Part shown: piece by piece, positions 9,363 through 17,271 of the stretch
Numbering within the stretch: the stretch's first letter is position 1
Layout: each line of letters starts with the position of its first letter
Origin: Arenibacter algicola
GTDB taxonomy: Bacteria; Bacteroidota; Bacteroidia; Flavobacteriales; Flavobacteriaceae
Direction: 5' to 3'
DNA length: 64,000 bases
Assembly: GCF_000733925.1 (NCBI RefSeq)
Contig: NZ_JPOO01000001.1
Location: 434,001 to 498,000 of the forward strand
The notes under the pieces: model-generated
Told to the model about the DNA's origin: nothing
Seen by the model: the letters and a program-made list of their open reading frames with translations, nothing else
Database searches by the model: none
Position numbers and translations under genes: made by a program

Positions 9363-10268
9363 ATGATGAAAATCGCAAATGCTCCATGCTCATGGGGCGC
9401 CTTGGAATTTGACCTGGAAGAAAAATCCGAAGAGATAGGATTTGAACAGGTGCTGGACGAAATAAAGGAAACCGGATATATAGGCACCGAATTGGGGGAC
9501 TGGGGCTATATGCCCACCTCCCCAAGCCTGCTAAAAGCAGAGTTGGAAAAAAGACATTTGGATCTTTTGGGCGCCTTTGTGCCCGTTGCATTGGCAAAAG
9601 CTGCCAACCATGATGCAGGTGTTGTTTCTGCCTTAAAAGTAGCGGAACTTATGTTCAATGCCGGCTACAGGAATTCTTTTATTGTTTTGGCAGATGACAA
9701 TGGTTCTGTTCCGGAACGTACCAAAAATGCGGGAAGAATTACCCCTGCCATGGGACTCTCGGAAGACCAATGGAAAGTATATGCCTCAGGTGCAGAAAAG
9801 ATAGTGAAGGCAGTGAAGGATGCCTACGGCATAAGAACAGTGTTCCACCATCATTGTGCAGGATATGTAGAAACCCCTGAAGAAATAGATAAACTCATGG
9901 CCCTGACCGATCCGGAATTGTTGGGGTTGTGTTTGGATATGGGGCATTATGCCTTTGGAGGAGGTGATCCTGTAAAGGCCCTGAAAAAGTATGGCAAAAG
10001 AATTTGGCATGTGCATTTTAAGGATTATAGCCCTGAAGCGGCCAAAGCGTCCCGGGAGGCCAACGGGGATTATTTTGATGCCATTAAAAGGGGGGTATTC
10101 TGTGAACTGGGGAAAGGTGCGGTAGATTTTCAATCCATTGTAAAAATATTGGAAGAAATGAAATATAACGATTGGATAGTAGTGGAGCAGGACATTCTAC
10201 CGGGCATGGGAAATCCCAAAATATGTGCACAGGCCAATAGGGACTACATAAAATCCTTAGGGTTATAG
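9363..10268 (+). CDS. iolE: Inosose dehydratase IolE
   Basis: IolE removes water from 2-keto-myo-inositol (scyllo-inosose) to give trihydroxycyclohexane-1,2-dione, the substrate of IolD. The 301-residue protein is a xylose-isomerase-like TIM barrel. Features include the N-terminal NAPCSWGALEF, typical of IolE, the metal-site strands LCLDMGHYAF and WHVHFKDY, and the C-terminal WIVVEQD. It differs from IolI isomerases by the NAPCSWG start and slightly greater length. Two ATGs lie in tandem (9363 and 9366); either gives the same protein less one methionine. It is 12 bp after mmsA and 43 bp before iolG. Confidence 0.94.
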   Translation: MMKIANAPCSWGALEFDLEEKSEEIGFEQVLDEIKETGYIGTELGDWGYMPTSPSLLKAELEKRHLDLLGAFVPVALAKAANHDAGVVSALKVAELMFNAGYRNSFIVLADDNGSVPERTKNAGRITPAMGLSEDQWKVYASGAEKIVKAVKDAYGIRTVFHHHCAGYVETPEEIDKLMALTDPELLGLCLDMGHYAFGGGDPVKALKKYGKRIWHVHFKDYSPEAAKASREANGDYFDAIKRGVFCELGKGAVDFQSIVKILEEMKYNDWIVVEQDILPGMGNPKICAQANRDYIKSLGL

Positions 10269-10311
10269 ACAAATCAAAATTTACGAAACAATTTTAAAGA
10301 AATATACATCA

Positions 10312-11322
10312 ATGACTAAAGTTAAATTCGCGGTAGCAGGGTTGGGAAGGATAGGAAAGATCCATTTGGAAAACCTGCTTCAAATGGATCAGGTGGAAGT
10401 GGTGGCCGTAATGGATCCCATGGAAGAATGTAGGGAATATGCGCGGGAAAGGAAGATACCCCATATTGTCAATACTTATGATGAACTATTGGTTGTTGCT
10501 CCTTTCGATTCTGTAGTCATCTGCTCCCCGACAGATACCCATGCCAATTATGTTGAAATGGCGGCCAAAGCCGGTATCCATGTGTTCTGCGAAAAACCTT
10601 TGGATCTATCCATGCAAAGGGTTGTAGAGGTTTTAAAAGTGGTAAAAGAAGCCAATATTAAATTGATGTTGGGTTTTAATCGCCGGTTCGATAAGGAGTT
10701 TAGAAAAGTTCATGATTTGGTAAAGCAGGGTGCCGTTGGGCAGCCCCACTTGGTAAAAATTACCAGTCGGGATCCAGGAGCACCACCGGTAAGCTATATT
10801 AAACAATCCGGAGGTCTCTTTTTGGACATGACCATACACGACTTTGATATGGCCAGATTTGTAGTGGGCAAGGAAATCGAAGAGGTCTATGCCAAAGGAG
10901 CAGTCCTTGTGGATCCTGCTATAGGTGAGGCCGGGGATATAGATACTGCTGTGGTTACCTTGACCTATACGGACGGTACCATGGCCGTTATAGACAATAG
11001 TAGGGAAGCCGCTTATGGCTATGACCAAAGAATAGAGGTGTTCGGATCCAAGGGAATGGCCCAGGCAGACAATAATTATGAGGATTCACATCGACTGTAT
11101 ACCGGCAAGGGAATACAAGGATCACTACCGTTGCACTTCTTCTTGGAAAGGTATGCGGCGGCTTACAAATCCGAAATGGCCAGTTATGTAACAAGTCTAA
11201 AAAATGGAGATACCATGGAGGTAGATGGCACCGACGGACTGCGGTCACTTCAAATTGGCCTAGCTGCCATAAAATCATTACGGGAAAAAAGACCTGTAAA
11301 AATTGAGGAAATAGGCAATTAG
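10312..11322 (+). CDS. iolG: Inositol 2-dehydrogenase IolG (Gfo/Idh/MocA family)
   Basis: IolG oxidises myo-inositol to 2-keto-myo-inositol with NAD+, the entry step of the pathway. The 336-residue protein has an N-terminal Rossmann domain with GLGRIGKIH near residue 10, the family EKP motif in FCEKPLDLS with the catalytic lysine, and a C-terminal substrate domain with FLDMTIHDFDMARF, whose D-x-x-x-H pattern is the usual catalytic pair. There is no export signal, unlike the two relatives at 48788 and 50267, so this one is cytoplasmic. It is the last gene of the operon. No clear terminator follows. A close isomer (scyllo- or chiro-inositol) as main substrate cannot be ruled out. Confidence 0.93.
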   Translation: MTKVKFAVAGLGRIGKIHLENLLQMDQVEVVAVMDPMEECREYARERKIPHIVNTYDELLVVAPFDSVVICSPTDTHANYVEMAAKAGIHVFCEKPLDLSMQRVVEVLKVVKEANIKLMLGFNRRFDKEFRKVHDLVKQGAVGQPHLVKITSRDPGAPPVSYIKQSGGLFLDMTIHDFDMARFVVGKEIEEVYAKGAVLVDPAIGEAGDIDTAVVTLTYTDGTMAVIDNSREAAYGYDQRIEVFGSKGMAQADNNYEDSHRLYTGKGIQGSLPLHFFLERYAAAYKSEMASYVTSLKNGDTMEVDGTDGLRSLQIGLAAIKSLREKRPVKIEEIGN

Positions 11323-11556
11323 CATCCGTAAAACTACGAAAATCCAAAATCAATTTTTATAGGCAGAGTAAAGAAATTTGATTCTTGGTTAAAATATAAT
11401 TTTTTGCTAAATTGTGGTGATTTTGTATTTATCAATGGCAGGGATGCCACTTGGAAAAGGAAGCGAATACGATGGCATTACCTATAAGTTTAGTACGATC
11501 TTGATGTTGAAGGGGAAAATTTAGTTGGATCAGTATGCCATATTAATAGGAAGAAG

Positions 11557-12192
11557 TTGCTTTCTAGGTTGGTAAATTCTTGGAGCCGGATATTTAAACC
11601 CAATTATAAGTTGAAAAAAGGTCAGCCTAATATCAACAATGAGCTTTTTCTTTCCCTTTTGGAAAAGGGAGAGAAGTGTGCATTTGAGACCTTGTTCAGA
11701 CTCTACTTCCCCAAACTCGTACAAATTGCAAAAGGATACCTAGTCTACCAACAGGAGGCAGAAAGTATAGTACAGAACGTATTTCTTAAAATATGGGAAA
11801 ATAAAGAATCTCTGGGCGATGTGTCCAATATCAATAATTATTTATATACCATGACCAAGAATTTGTGCCTGGACCAATTGAGGCACGAAAAGGTTAAGAG
11901 GAACTACATAGATAATAGTTTTCGCATAAAATCCGAAATTCAATATAAATTTATTCAGGATGAAGCAGCCTCATTGTTGCTTGAAAACGAATTGGAAAGC
12001 AAAATTATTCAGAGTATAGAATTGTTGCCTGAAAAATGTAAAAATATTTTCAAGAAGAGCCGACTAGAGGGTTTGAAGCATAGTGAAATAGCAGCACAGA
12101 TGGGTGTTTCCCACAAAACGGTAGATAACCATATTGCCACTGCCCTGAGGCATATGAGGTTTCATTTAAGGGAATTTATCTCAATTTCATAA
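11557..12192 (+). CDS. ECF sigma factor, FecI-like (Bacteroidota type)
   Basis: This 211-residue extracytoplasmic-function sigma factor would direct RNA polymerase to the SusC/SusD genes downstream when the anti-sigma partner signals that substrate is bound outside. Region 2 spans about residues 44-110 and includes the sequence QEAESIVQNVFLKIWENK. Region 4 spans about 145-200 with a helix-turn-helix SEIAAQMGVSHKTVDNHI. The start is a TTG at 11557 preceded by AGGAAGAAG, a fair ribosome binding site. No in-frame ATG precedes the conserved NNELFLSLLEKGEKCAF segment. It is followed after 59 bp by the fecR gene, the standard FecI/FecR arrangement in this phylum. Confidence 0.93.
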   Translation: MLSRLVNSWSRIFKPNYKLKKGQPNINNELFLSLLEKGEKCAFETLFRLYFPKLVQIAKGYLVYQQEAESIVQNVFLKIWENKESLGDVSNINNYLYTMTKNLCLDQLRHEKVKRNYIDNSFRIKSEIQYKFIQDEAASLLLENELESKIIQSIELLPEKCKNIFKKSRLEGLKHSEIAAQMGVSHKTVDNHIATALRHMRFHLREFISIS

Positions 12193-12251
12193 TAAATTTA
12201 TTATCCGCACTAGGTGTAAATCTTTTCTGAATCGTCTATTAAAGGTAACTC

Positions 12252-13400
12252 ATGACGATGCTGGATCAAAAAATATACAAATACTTAAGGGGTACTGCGA
12301 CTTCAAAGGAGGAAAAGGAAGTTCAGGAATGGATTGTTTCTTCGGATCAAAATGCCAAAAGATTCCTTGAGATCAAGGCCAAATATGTGGCATCCACCTT
12401 GGATGCAACGGATGTGGGTTTAGATGCTTCCTTCCAAGGTATTGTCAATGCCAAAAAACCAAGCTCCAGAAACGGACGTCGCCTTCCACTTGCTATTTTG
12501 AAATCTGCTGCTATTTTGGCAATTCTAGTAGGGCTTGGTTTTATATTTAGGAATACTATTGTTGATTCCCGTACTGCGCCCGTTATTCCTGGGGATGCCA
12601 TTATATTACAATTGGAGAATGGAAATATTGAGGTAATCTCAGAAGGGGGAGAGGCCAAGGTTGTAGATTCTGAAGGCAATGTATTGGGTGCCCAACAAGG
12701 GGCACAGTTAGTCTACAAGAACAATGGGACTTCACAAGAGGAGATAACCTACAATACGCTTACTGTTCCCTATGGTAAGAGATTTGATCTATTGCTTTCC
12801 GATGGAACCCAGATAACTCTTAATTCTGGAACATCCCTCAAATATCCAGTGCAATTCTTAAAAACAAAAAACAGGCAGGTCTTTCTGGATGGGGAAGCTT
12901 TTTTTAATGTAGCCAAGGATTCGGTAAATCCCTTTATAGTAAATACCAATGGGCTTAATGTGCGTGTATTGGGGACAAAATTTAATTTATCCTCCTATCC
13001 GGAAGATCAATATGTCAATACTACGCTTTTGGAAGGTTCGGTTTCCGTTTACAATAAACAGGACACTTTTGATTCTTCCAATGCTTCTTTACTGGAACCT
13101 GGATTTAAAGCGGAATGGAACAAATACAATAAACAAATTTCAGTAGAAGAAGCGGATATAGCTATGCACACCGATTGGTTGAATGGGAAAATCATATTGA
13201 GACATGTGCCCTTTAAGAACATAGTAAAGAAATTGGAACGGCACTATAATGTAGAGATCGTGAACAATAATCCCGAACTTGATGAAGAATTGTTTACGGC
13301 AAGTTTTGATGTCGAAACCATAGATCAAGTCTTTAAGACCTTCAACTTCACCTACGAAATGGAATACAAGATCAACGACAGACAAATAATTATAAACTAA
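12252..13400 (+). CDS. FecR-family anti-sigma factor
   Basis: This 382-residue inner-membrane protein holds the FecI-type sigma factor inactive until the STN domain of the SusC protein signals across the periplasm. The N-terminal cytoplasmic part (about 1-75) would bind the sigma factor. One membrane span lies at about residues 79-99 (LAILKSAAILAILVGLGFIF). The periplasmic FecR domain covers about 165-265, with the pattern VPYGKRFDLLLSDGTQITLN. A C-terminal DUF4974 domain covers about 310-382 (GKIILRHVPFKNIVKKLERH). The last two are the normal Bacteroidota arrangement. Two ATGs (12252, 12258) give nearly the same protein. It lies between the sigma gene and susC, but a 160-bp inverted-repeat element is lodged in the gap to susC. 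Confidence 0.93.
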   Translation: MTMLDQKIYKYLRGTATSKEEKEVQEWIVSSDQNAKRFLEIKAKYVASTLDATDVGLDASFQGIVNAKKPSSRNGRRLPLAILKSAAILAILVGLGFIFRNTIVDSRTAPVIPGDAIILQLENGNIEVISEGGEAKVVDSEGNVLGAQQGAQLVYKNNGTSQEEITYNTLTVPYGKRFDLLLSDGTQITLNSGTSLKYPVQFLKTKNRQVFLDGEAFFNVAKDSVNPFIVNTNGLNVRVLGTKFNLSSYPEDQYVNTTLLEGSVSVYNKQDTFDSSNASLLEPGFKAEWNKYNKQISVEEADIAMHTDWLNGKIILRHVPFKNIVKKLERHYNVEIVNNNPELDEELFTASFDVETIDQVFKTFNFTYEMEYKINDRQIIIN

Positions 13401-13447
13401 CTAACTAAGCAAAAACAACTGCCAATGAATTAGACTTTCTAAAATTT

Positions 13448-13609
13448 AGAAACTGTTTAAATTTTGTTTTTGGAATATTTTATAGTGTATTTTTTCGTCA
13501 GGCGAAGGTATTTTAAGGTGCATAGCCATAGCTACGGACCGAAAAATAGCTGAAGCATGGTAGAAAAAGACGCCTAAAAGAACCAAAGAATAAAACTTAA
13601 ACAGTTTCT
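13448..13609. mobile_element. MITE-like element with 23-25 bp terminal inverted repeats
   Basis: The left end reads GAAACTGTTTAAATTTTG at 13449. The right end, read on the minus strand from 13608, is GAAACTGTTTAAGTTTTA. The first 12 bases are identical and about 20 of 23 match before a one-base gap, after which TTGG is shared again. The element is about 160 bp and has no credible reading frame of its own. No clear target-site duplication was found. It is best explained as a non-autonomous transposon relic or other mobile palindrome. It separates fecR from susC. Confidence 0.55.
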
Positions 13610-13659
13610 TGGACAGATCACAATATTTGCGGGACCCTAATATTATAAGTCTCAAAGGC

Positions 13660-13695
13660 AAAAAAAAATCGGAAAGTGCGCCAACACTTCCCGAT
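13660..13695 (-). terminator. Minus-strand rho-independent terminator before susC
   Basis: ATCGGAAAGTG at 13668-13678 pairs with CACTTCCCGAT at 13685-13695 (10 of 11 positions), with a six-base loop. A run of nine A residues lies on its left, so read on the minus strand the hairpin is followed by a run of T. No minus-strand protein gene lies to its right that would need it, since susC itself starts at 13742. It could end a short antisense RNA made from the susC leader. Confidence 0.65.
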
Positions 13696-13734
13696 CTAAC
13701 GTGATTAAATTAATTAACCACTTAAAAAACACTG

Positions 13735-13742
13735 CAAAAATA
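13735..13742 (-). promoter_or_regulatory. Candidate minus-strand -7 box (TATTTTTG)
   Basis: On the minus strand this octamer matches the Bacteroidota -7 consensus TAnnTTTG exactly. It would start an antisense transcript of roughly 60 bases that ends at the terminator at 13660-13695. No -33 TTTG element was found at the expected distance, and the region is A/T-rich, so chance is possible. Confidence 0.25.
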
Positions 13743-16700
13743 TGAAAAACCTGATCATGCCGGGGAGGAAATTCCGTTTTCGGCTACAATATGATTTGAA
13801 GATGAAACTTACTACATTATTATTGATTGTTTCGCTTTTTCAAATTCATGCCAACGAAACTTATGGTCAAAAGACCAAAATTACCTTGAACCTCGAAAAT
13901 GTAAGTATCGAAAGTGTATTGAACAGAATTGAGTCGCTTACAGAATTCAAATTCATGTATAATGATAAGGAGGTAGATTATAAAAAAATTGTCTCTGTGA
14001 GCGCTGATAAAGAATTGGTAACTACAATTCTTGATAGAATTTTTTCTAAGATGCACATTACCTATGAGGTATTGGATAAACAGATAGTGCTTAAACCGGA
14101 AAAAAATGTTCCCCCCCCAACTAGGGACAAAGAAGAAAAGGTTGAGTTGTATCAGCCGTTTAAGGTAAATGGTACTATTTTGGACAGTGATGGTAGCCCA
14201 TTGCCTGGAGCCAACGTACTGGAAAAAGGAACTACCAACGGTACCCAGTCCGATTTTGATGGTAATTTTTCCATTGATGTTAGCGGGCCAAATGCAGTTC
14301 TAGTAGTTTCTTATATAGGGTTTACTACCTCGGAAATGGCAATAAATGGGCAGACCAATGTTTCTATTACCTTGGAAGAGAGCGCTACCGGTCTAAGTGA
14401 AGTGGTAGTAACGGCCTTGGGGATTAAACGGGAAAAGAAGTCCTTGGGATACGCGTCCCAAGAGCTTGATGGCGAGCAGGTATCCGCGGCCAGGGAGCCC
14501 AATCTTTTGAACGGCATTTCGGGAAAGGTGGCCGGGCTACAGATTACCAACAGCCCCTCGGGCCTTGGAGGTTCCGCCAGGGTATCCATAAGGGGCGATG
14601 CTTCCCTGAACATCAATGGCAACTCGCCTTTGTTCATTGTGGACGGTACCCCCATCAGTAATGAAATTGTAGGGTCGAGCGGTTCCGGGACACAGGATGT
14701 GGATTATGGAAATGGGGCTTCGGAAATTAATCCTGAGAATATAGAATCCATCAACGTGTTGAAAGGTCCTGCCGCCGCGGCATTATATGGGGCCAGGGCG
14801 GCTAACGGGGCCATTATTATAACCACCAAGAAGGGAACTTCCAAAAAGGGCCAATTGGGGATTACCGTCAATTCTGGAATTACTATGGAAAACGTTCTGT
14901 TGTTGCCGGACTGGCAAAACGAATACGGCCAGGGGAACAACCAGCAGTTTGCATTCGTTGACGGAAGTGGGAGCGGTATCGCCGATGGTGTTGACGAAAG
15001 TTGGGGCCCCAGATTGGATACCGGGCTAATGATCCCACAGTTCGATTCGCCACGGGAGGACGGTACCAGGGGAGGGGACTATTTGGTAAGCAATTCCCCT
15101 ATAATTCCAACGCCATGGGTTTCCAATCCGGACAATACCTTGGATTTCTTTAATACTGGATACACAAAGACGAATAGCATTGCCATTTCCAAATCGGGGG
15201 ACTTGGGCAATATCAGGTTCTCCTATCAAAATCTGGATCAGGAGGGCATAGTGCCCAATACGGACCTTAGGCGAAATACCTTTAATCTGAATACAGGCCT
15301 TGACCTGACGGATAAACTGACGATCAATACCAATGTAAATTATATAAAATCCGATAGTGACAATAGGCCTTCCCTGAGCTATGGTACGGAAAGTATCATG
15401 TACCTCTTTATCTGGTACGGTAGGCAATTGAACACCAACAGTATGCGGGATTATTGGATGCCCGGCAGGGAAGATCTGCAGCAGTTCAACTATAATTACA
15501 ACTATCACGACAACCCTTTCTTCAACGTATATGAGAATACCAACTCCCAGAACAAGGACAGGGTATATGGAAACATTAGTGCCAATTACACCATAAACGA
15601 CAATTGGAGCTTAATGGTAAGGACCGGAAGGGATTTCTATCGCGATCTAAGGACCAAGAAAAGGGCGTTCAGCACACAGCGTTTCCCCCTTGGTTACTAC
15701 AGGGAGGACAATGTGTTCTTTGAAGAGTCCAATACGGATTTCCTTTTGTCCTATGATAAGACCTTCAACGGGAAATGGAACGTAAATATATCCGCCGGCG
15801 GCAACCAATTTCGCCAGAAACAGGAGTATACCCAGACCGTTGCGCCACAGTTGATCAACCCGGGCGTGTATTCCTTCAACAACACCAGGAGGCCGCTGGA
15901 GGTATATACCAACAACGAACAGAAGAGGATCAACAGTCTCTATGGTTTTGCCAGGTTTGCCTATGATAATCTGCTTTTCCTGGATGTAACCGGACGTAAC
16001 GATTGGTCCAGTACCCTGCCTACGGACAATAATTCCTATTTCTATCCTTCGATTACCTTGAGTGCCATTGCCAGTGACATGTTCAAAATGCCGGAATTTG
16101 TGTCCTTTGCAAAATTAAGGGCGGCATATGCCGAGGTAGGTAATGATACGGATCCCTATAAGTTGTCCAGTTTCTTTACCAACGAAACGCCTTTTGGGGA
16201 TAACCCGATTTTGACGGAATCCTCCTTGATCCCCAATGCGGACCTGAAGCCCGAGATTACATCATCCTATGAGATCGGTGCCGATATCCGTTTGTTCCAA
16301 AGTAGGCTTAATTTGGATGCCACCTATTATGACGGTCGCACCAAGAACCAGATCATACCTATAAGTACGGATATTTCCAGCGGGTATACCAGTAAGCTTA
16401 TCAACGCCGGTGAGGTGAGGAACTATGGGTTCGAGGCCATGTTGAACGTTGTGCCCGTCAGGACGGAAAACTTTACATGGAACACCATGTTCAACTATTC
16501 CAGGAACAGGAGCGAGGTCACCGATCTGGGAGGTATAGATTATACCCTTACCGAGAGGAACAGTGTCTTTATCCAGGCCAGGGAAGGCGGTTCCATCAGT
16601 GCCATTTACGGTAGGGGATTCCAACGTGTAGAGGACGAGAACAGTGAGTATTACGGGCAAATGATCGTAAATAACAGCGGTATCCCCATCAGGACGGACG

Positions 16701-17260
16701 ATCTGGTGTACCAGGGCGATTATGCCCCCGATTATACCTTGGGGATACTGAACAGTTTTAAGTACAAGTCGTTGGATTTTGGATTTATGTTCGATATCAG
16801 ACAAGGTGGGATAGTAGTATCCAGGACCAAAACGATAGGTTCCACTTCCGGGCAGTTAAAGGAGACTTTGGAAGGAAGGGAGACCGGAATCGTTGCAGAA
16901 GGTGTATTGGAGACCTCTCCCGGAGTATATACGCCCAACACAATAAACGTGGACGTAAGGACCTTCAATAACCGCTACTACGAGCGTGACAACGTGGAGG
17001 CGGCCAAATACGATGCCTCCTACACCAAATTGCGCGAGGTTACCTTGGGCTATAGCCTTTCAAAGAAAATTATAGACAGGCTTCCCATCAGCAAGGCAAG
17101 ATTGTCTTTAACGGGAAGGAATTTGGCGCTATGGACGGACAACCCCCATTTTGATCCGGAAACGGTCTCGGTGGCCGGAGGCACCCTGCAGCCCGGTATA
17201 GAGAATATGTCCTATCCCAGTACCAAAACATACACTCTGAATTTACAAATCGATTTTTAA
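13742..17260 (+). CDS. SusC/RagA TonB-dependent outer-membrane transporter with STN signalling domain
   Basis: This 1172-residue outer-membrane barrel imports an unknown nutrient with energy from TonB. A signal peptide covers about residues 1-42 (MKLTTLLLIVSLFQIHA inside it). An STN domain at about 49-118 is the part that talks to FecR in the periplasm. A carboxypeptidase-regulatory-like domain lies at about 141-214 (TILDSDGSPLPGANVLEKG), then LSEVVVTALG as TonB-box region, the plug with LNGISGKVAGLQI and FIVDGTPI, and the barrel to the C-terminus. The STN domain fits the FecI/FecR genes just upstream. A run of eight C bases (14111-14118) lies in the linker between the STN and regulatory-like domains. 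G+C of sampled parts is about 52 %, higher than neighbours. The substrate cannot be read from sequence; no glycoside hydrolase adjoins. Confidence 0.95.
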   Translation: MKNLIMPGRKFRFRLQYDLKMKLTTLLLIVSLFQIHANETYGQKTKITLNLENVSIESVLNRIESLTEFKFMYNDKEVDYKKIVSVSADKELVTTILDRIFSKMHITYEVLDKQIVLKPEKNVPPPTRDKEEKVELYQPFKVNGTILDSDGSPLPGANVLEKGTTNGTQSDFDGNFSIDVSGPNAVLVVSYIGFTTSEMAINGQTNVSITLEESATGLSEVVVTALGIKREKKSLGYASQELDGEQVSAAREPNLLNGISGKVAGLQITNSPSGLGGSARVSIRGDASLNINGNSPLFIVDGTPISNEIVGSSGSGTQDVDYGNGASEINPENIESINVLKGPAAAALYGARAANGAIIITTKKGTSKKGQLGITVNSGITMENVLLLPDWQNEYGQGNNQQFAFVDGSGSGIADGVDESWGPRLDTGLMIPQFDSPREDGTRGGDYLVSNSPIIPTPWVSNPDNTLDFFNTGYTKTNSIAISKSGDLGNIRFSYQNLDQEGIVPNTDLRRNTFNLNTGLDLTDKLTINTNVNYIKSDSDNRPSLSYGTESIMYLFIWYGRQLNTNSMRDYWMPGREDLQQFNYNYNYHDNPFFNVYENTNSQNKDRVYGNISANYTINDNWSLMVRTGRDFYRDLRTKKRAFSTQRFPLGYYREDNVFFEESNTDFLLSYDKTFNGKWNVNISAGGNQFRQKQEYTQTVAPQLINPGVYSFNNTRRPLEVYTNNEQKRINSLYGFARFAYDNLLFLDVTGRNDWSSTLPTDNNSYFYPSITLSAIASDMFKMPEFVSFAKLRAAYAEVGNDTDPYKLSSFFTNETPFGDNPILTESSLIPNADLKPEITSSYEIGADIRLFQSRLNLDATYYDGRTKNQIIPISTDISSGYTSKLINAGEVRNYGFEAMLNVVPVRTENFTWNTMFNYSRNRSEVTDLGGIDYTLTERNSVFIQAREGGSISAIYGRGFQRVEDENSEYYGQMIVNNSGIPIRTDDLVYQGDYAPDYTLGILNSFKYKSLDFGFMFDIRQGGIVVSRTKTIGSTSGQLKETLEGRETGIVAEGVLETSPGVYTPNTINVDVRTFNNRYYERDNVEAAKYDASYTKLREVTLGYSLSKKIIDRLPISKARLSLTGRNLALWTDNPHFDPETVSVAGGTLQPGIENMSYPSTKTYTLNLQIDF

Positions 17261-17271
17261 TTGCATAAAAG

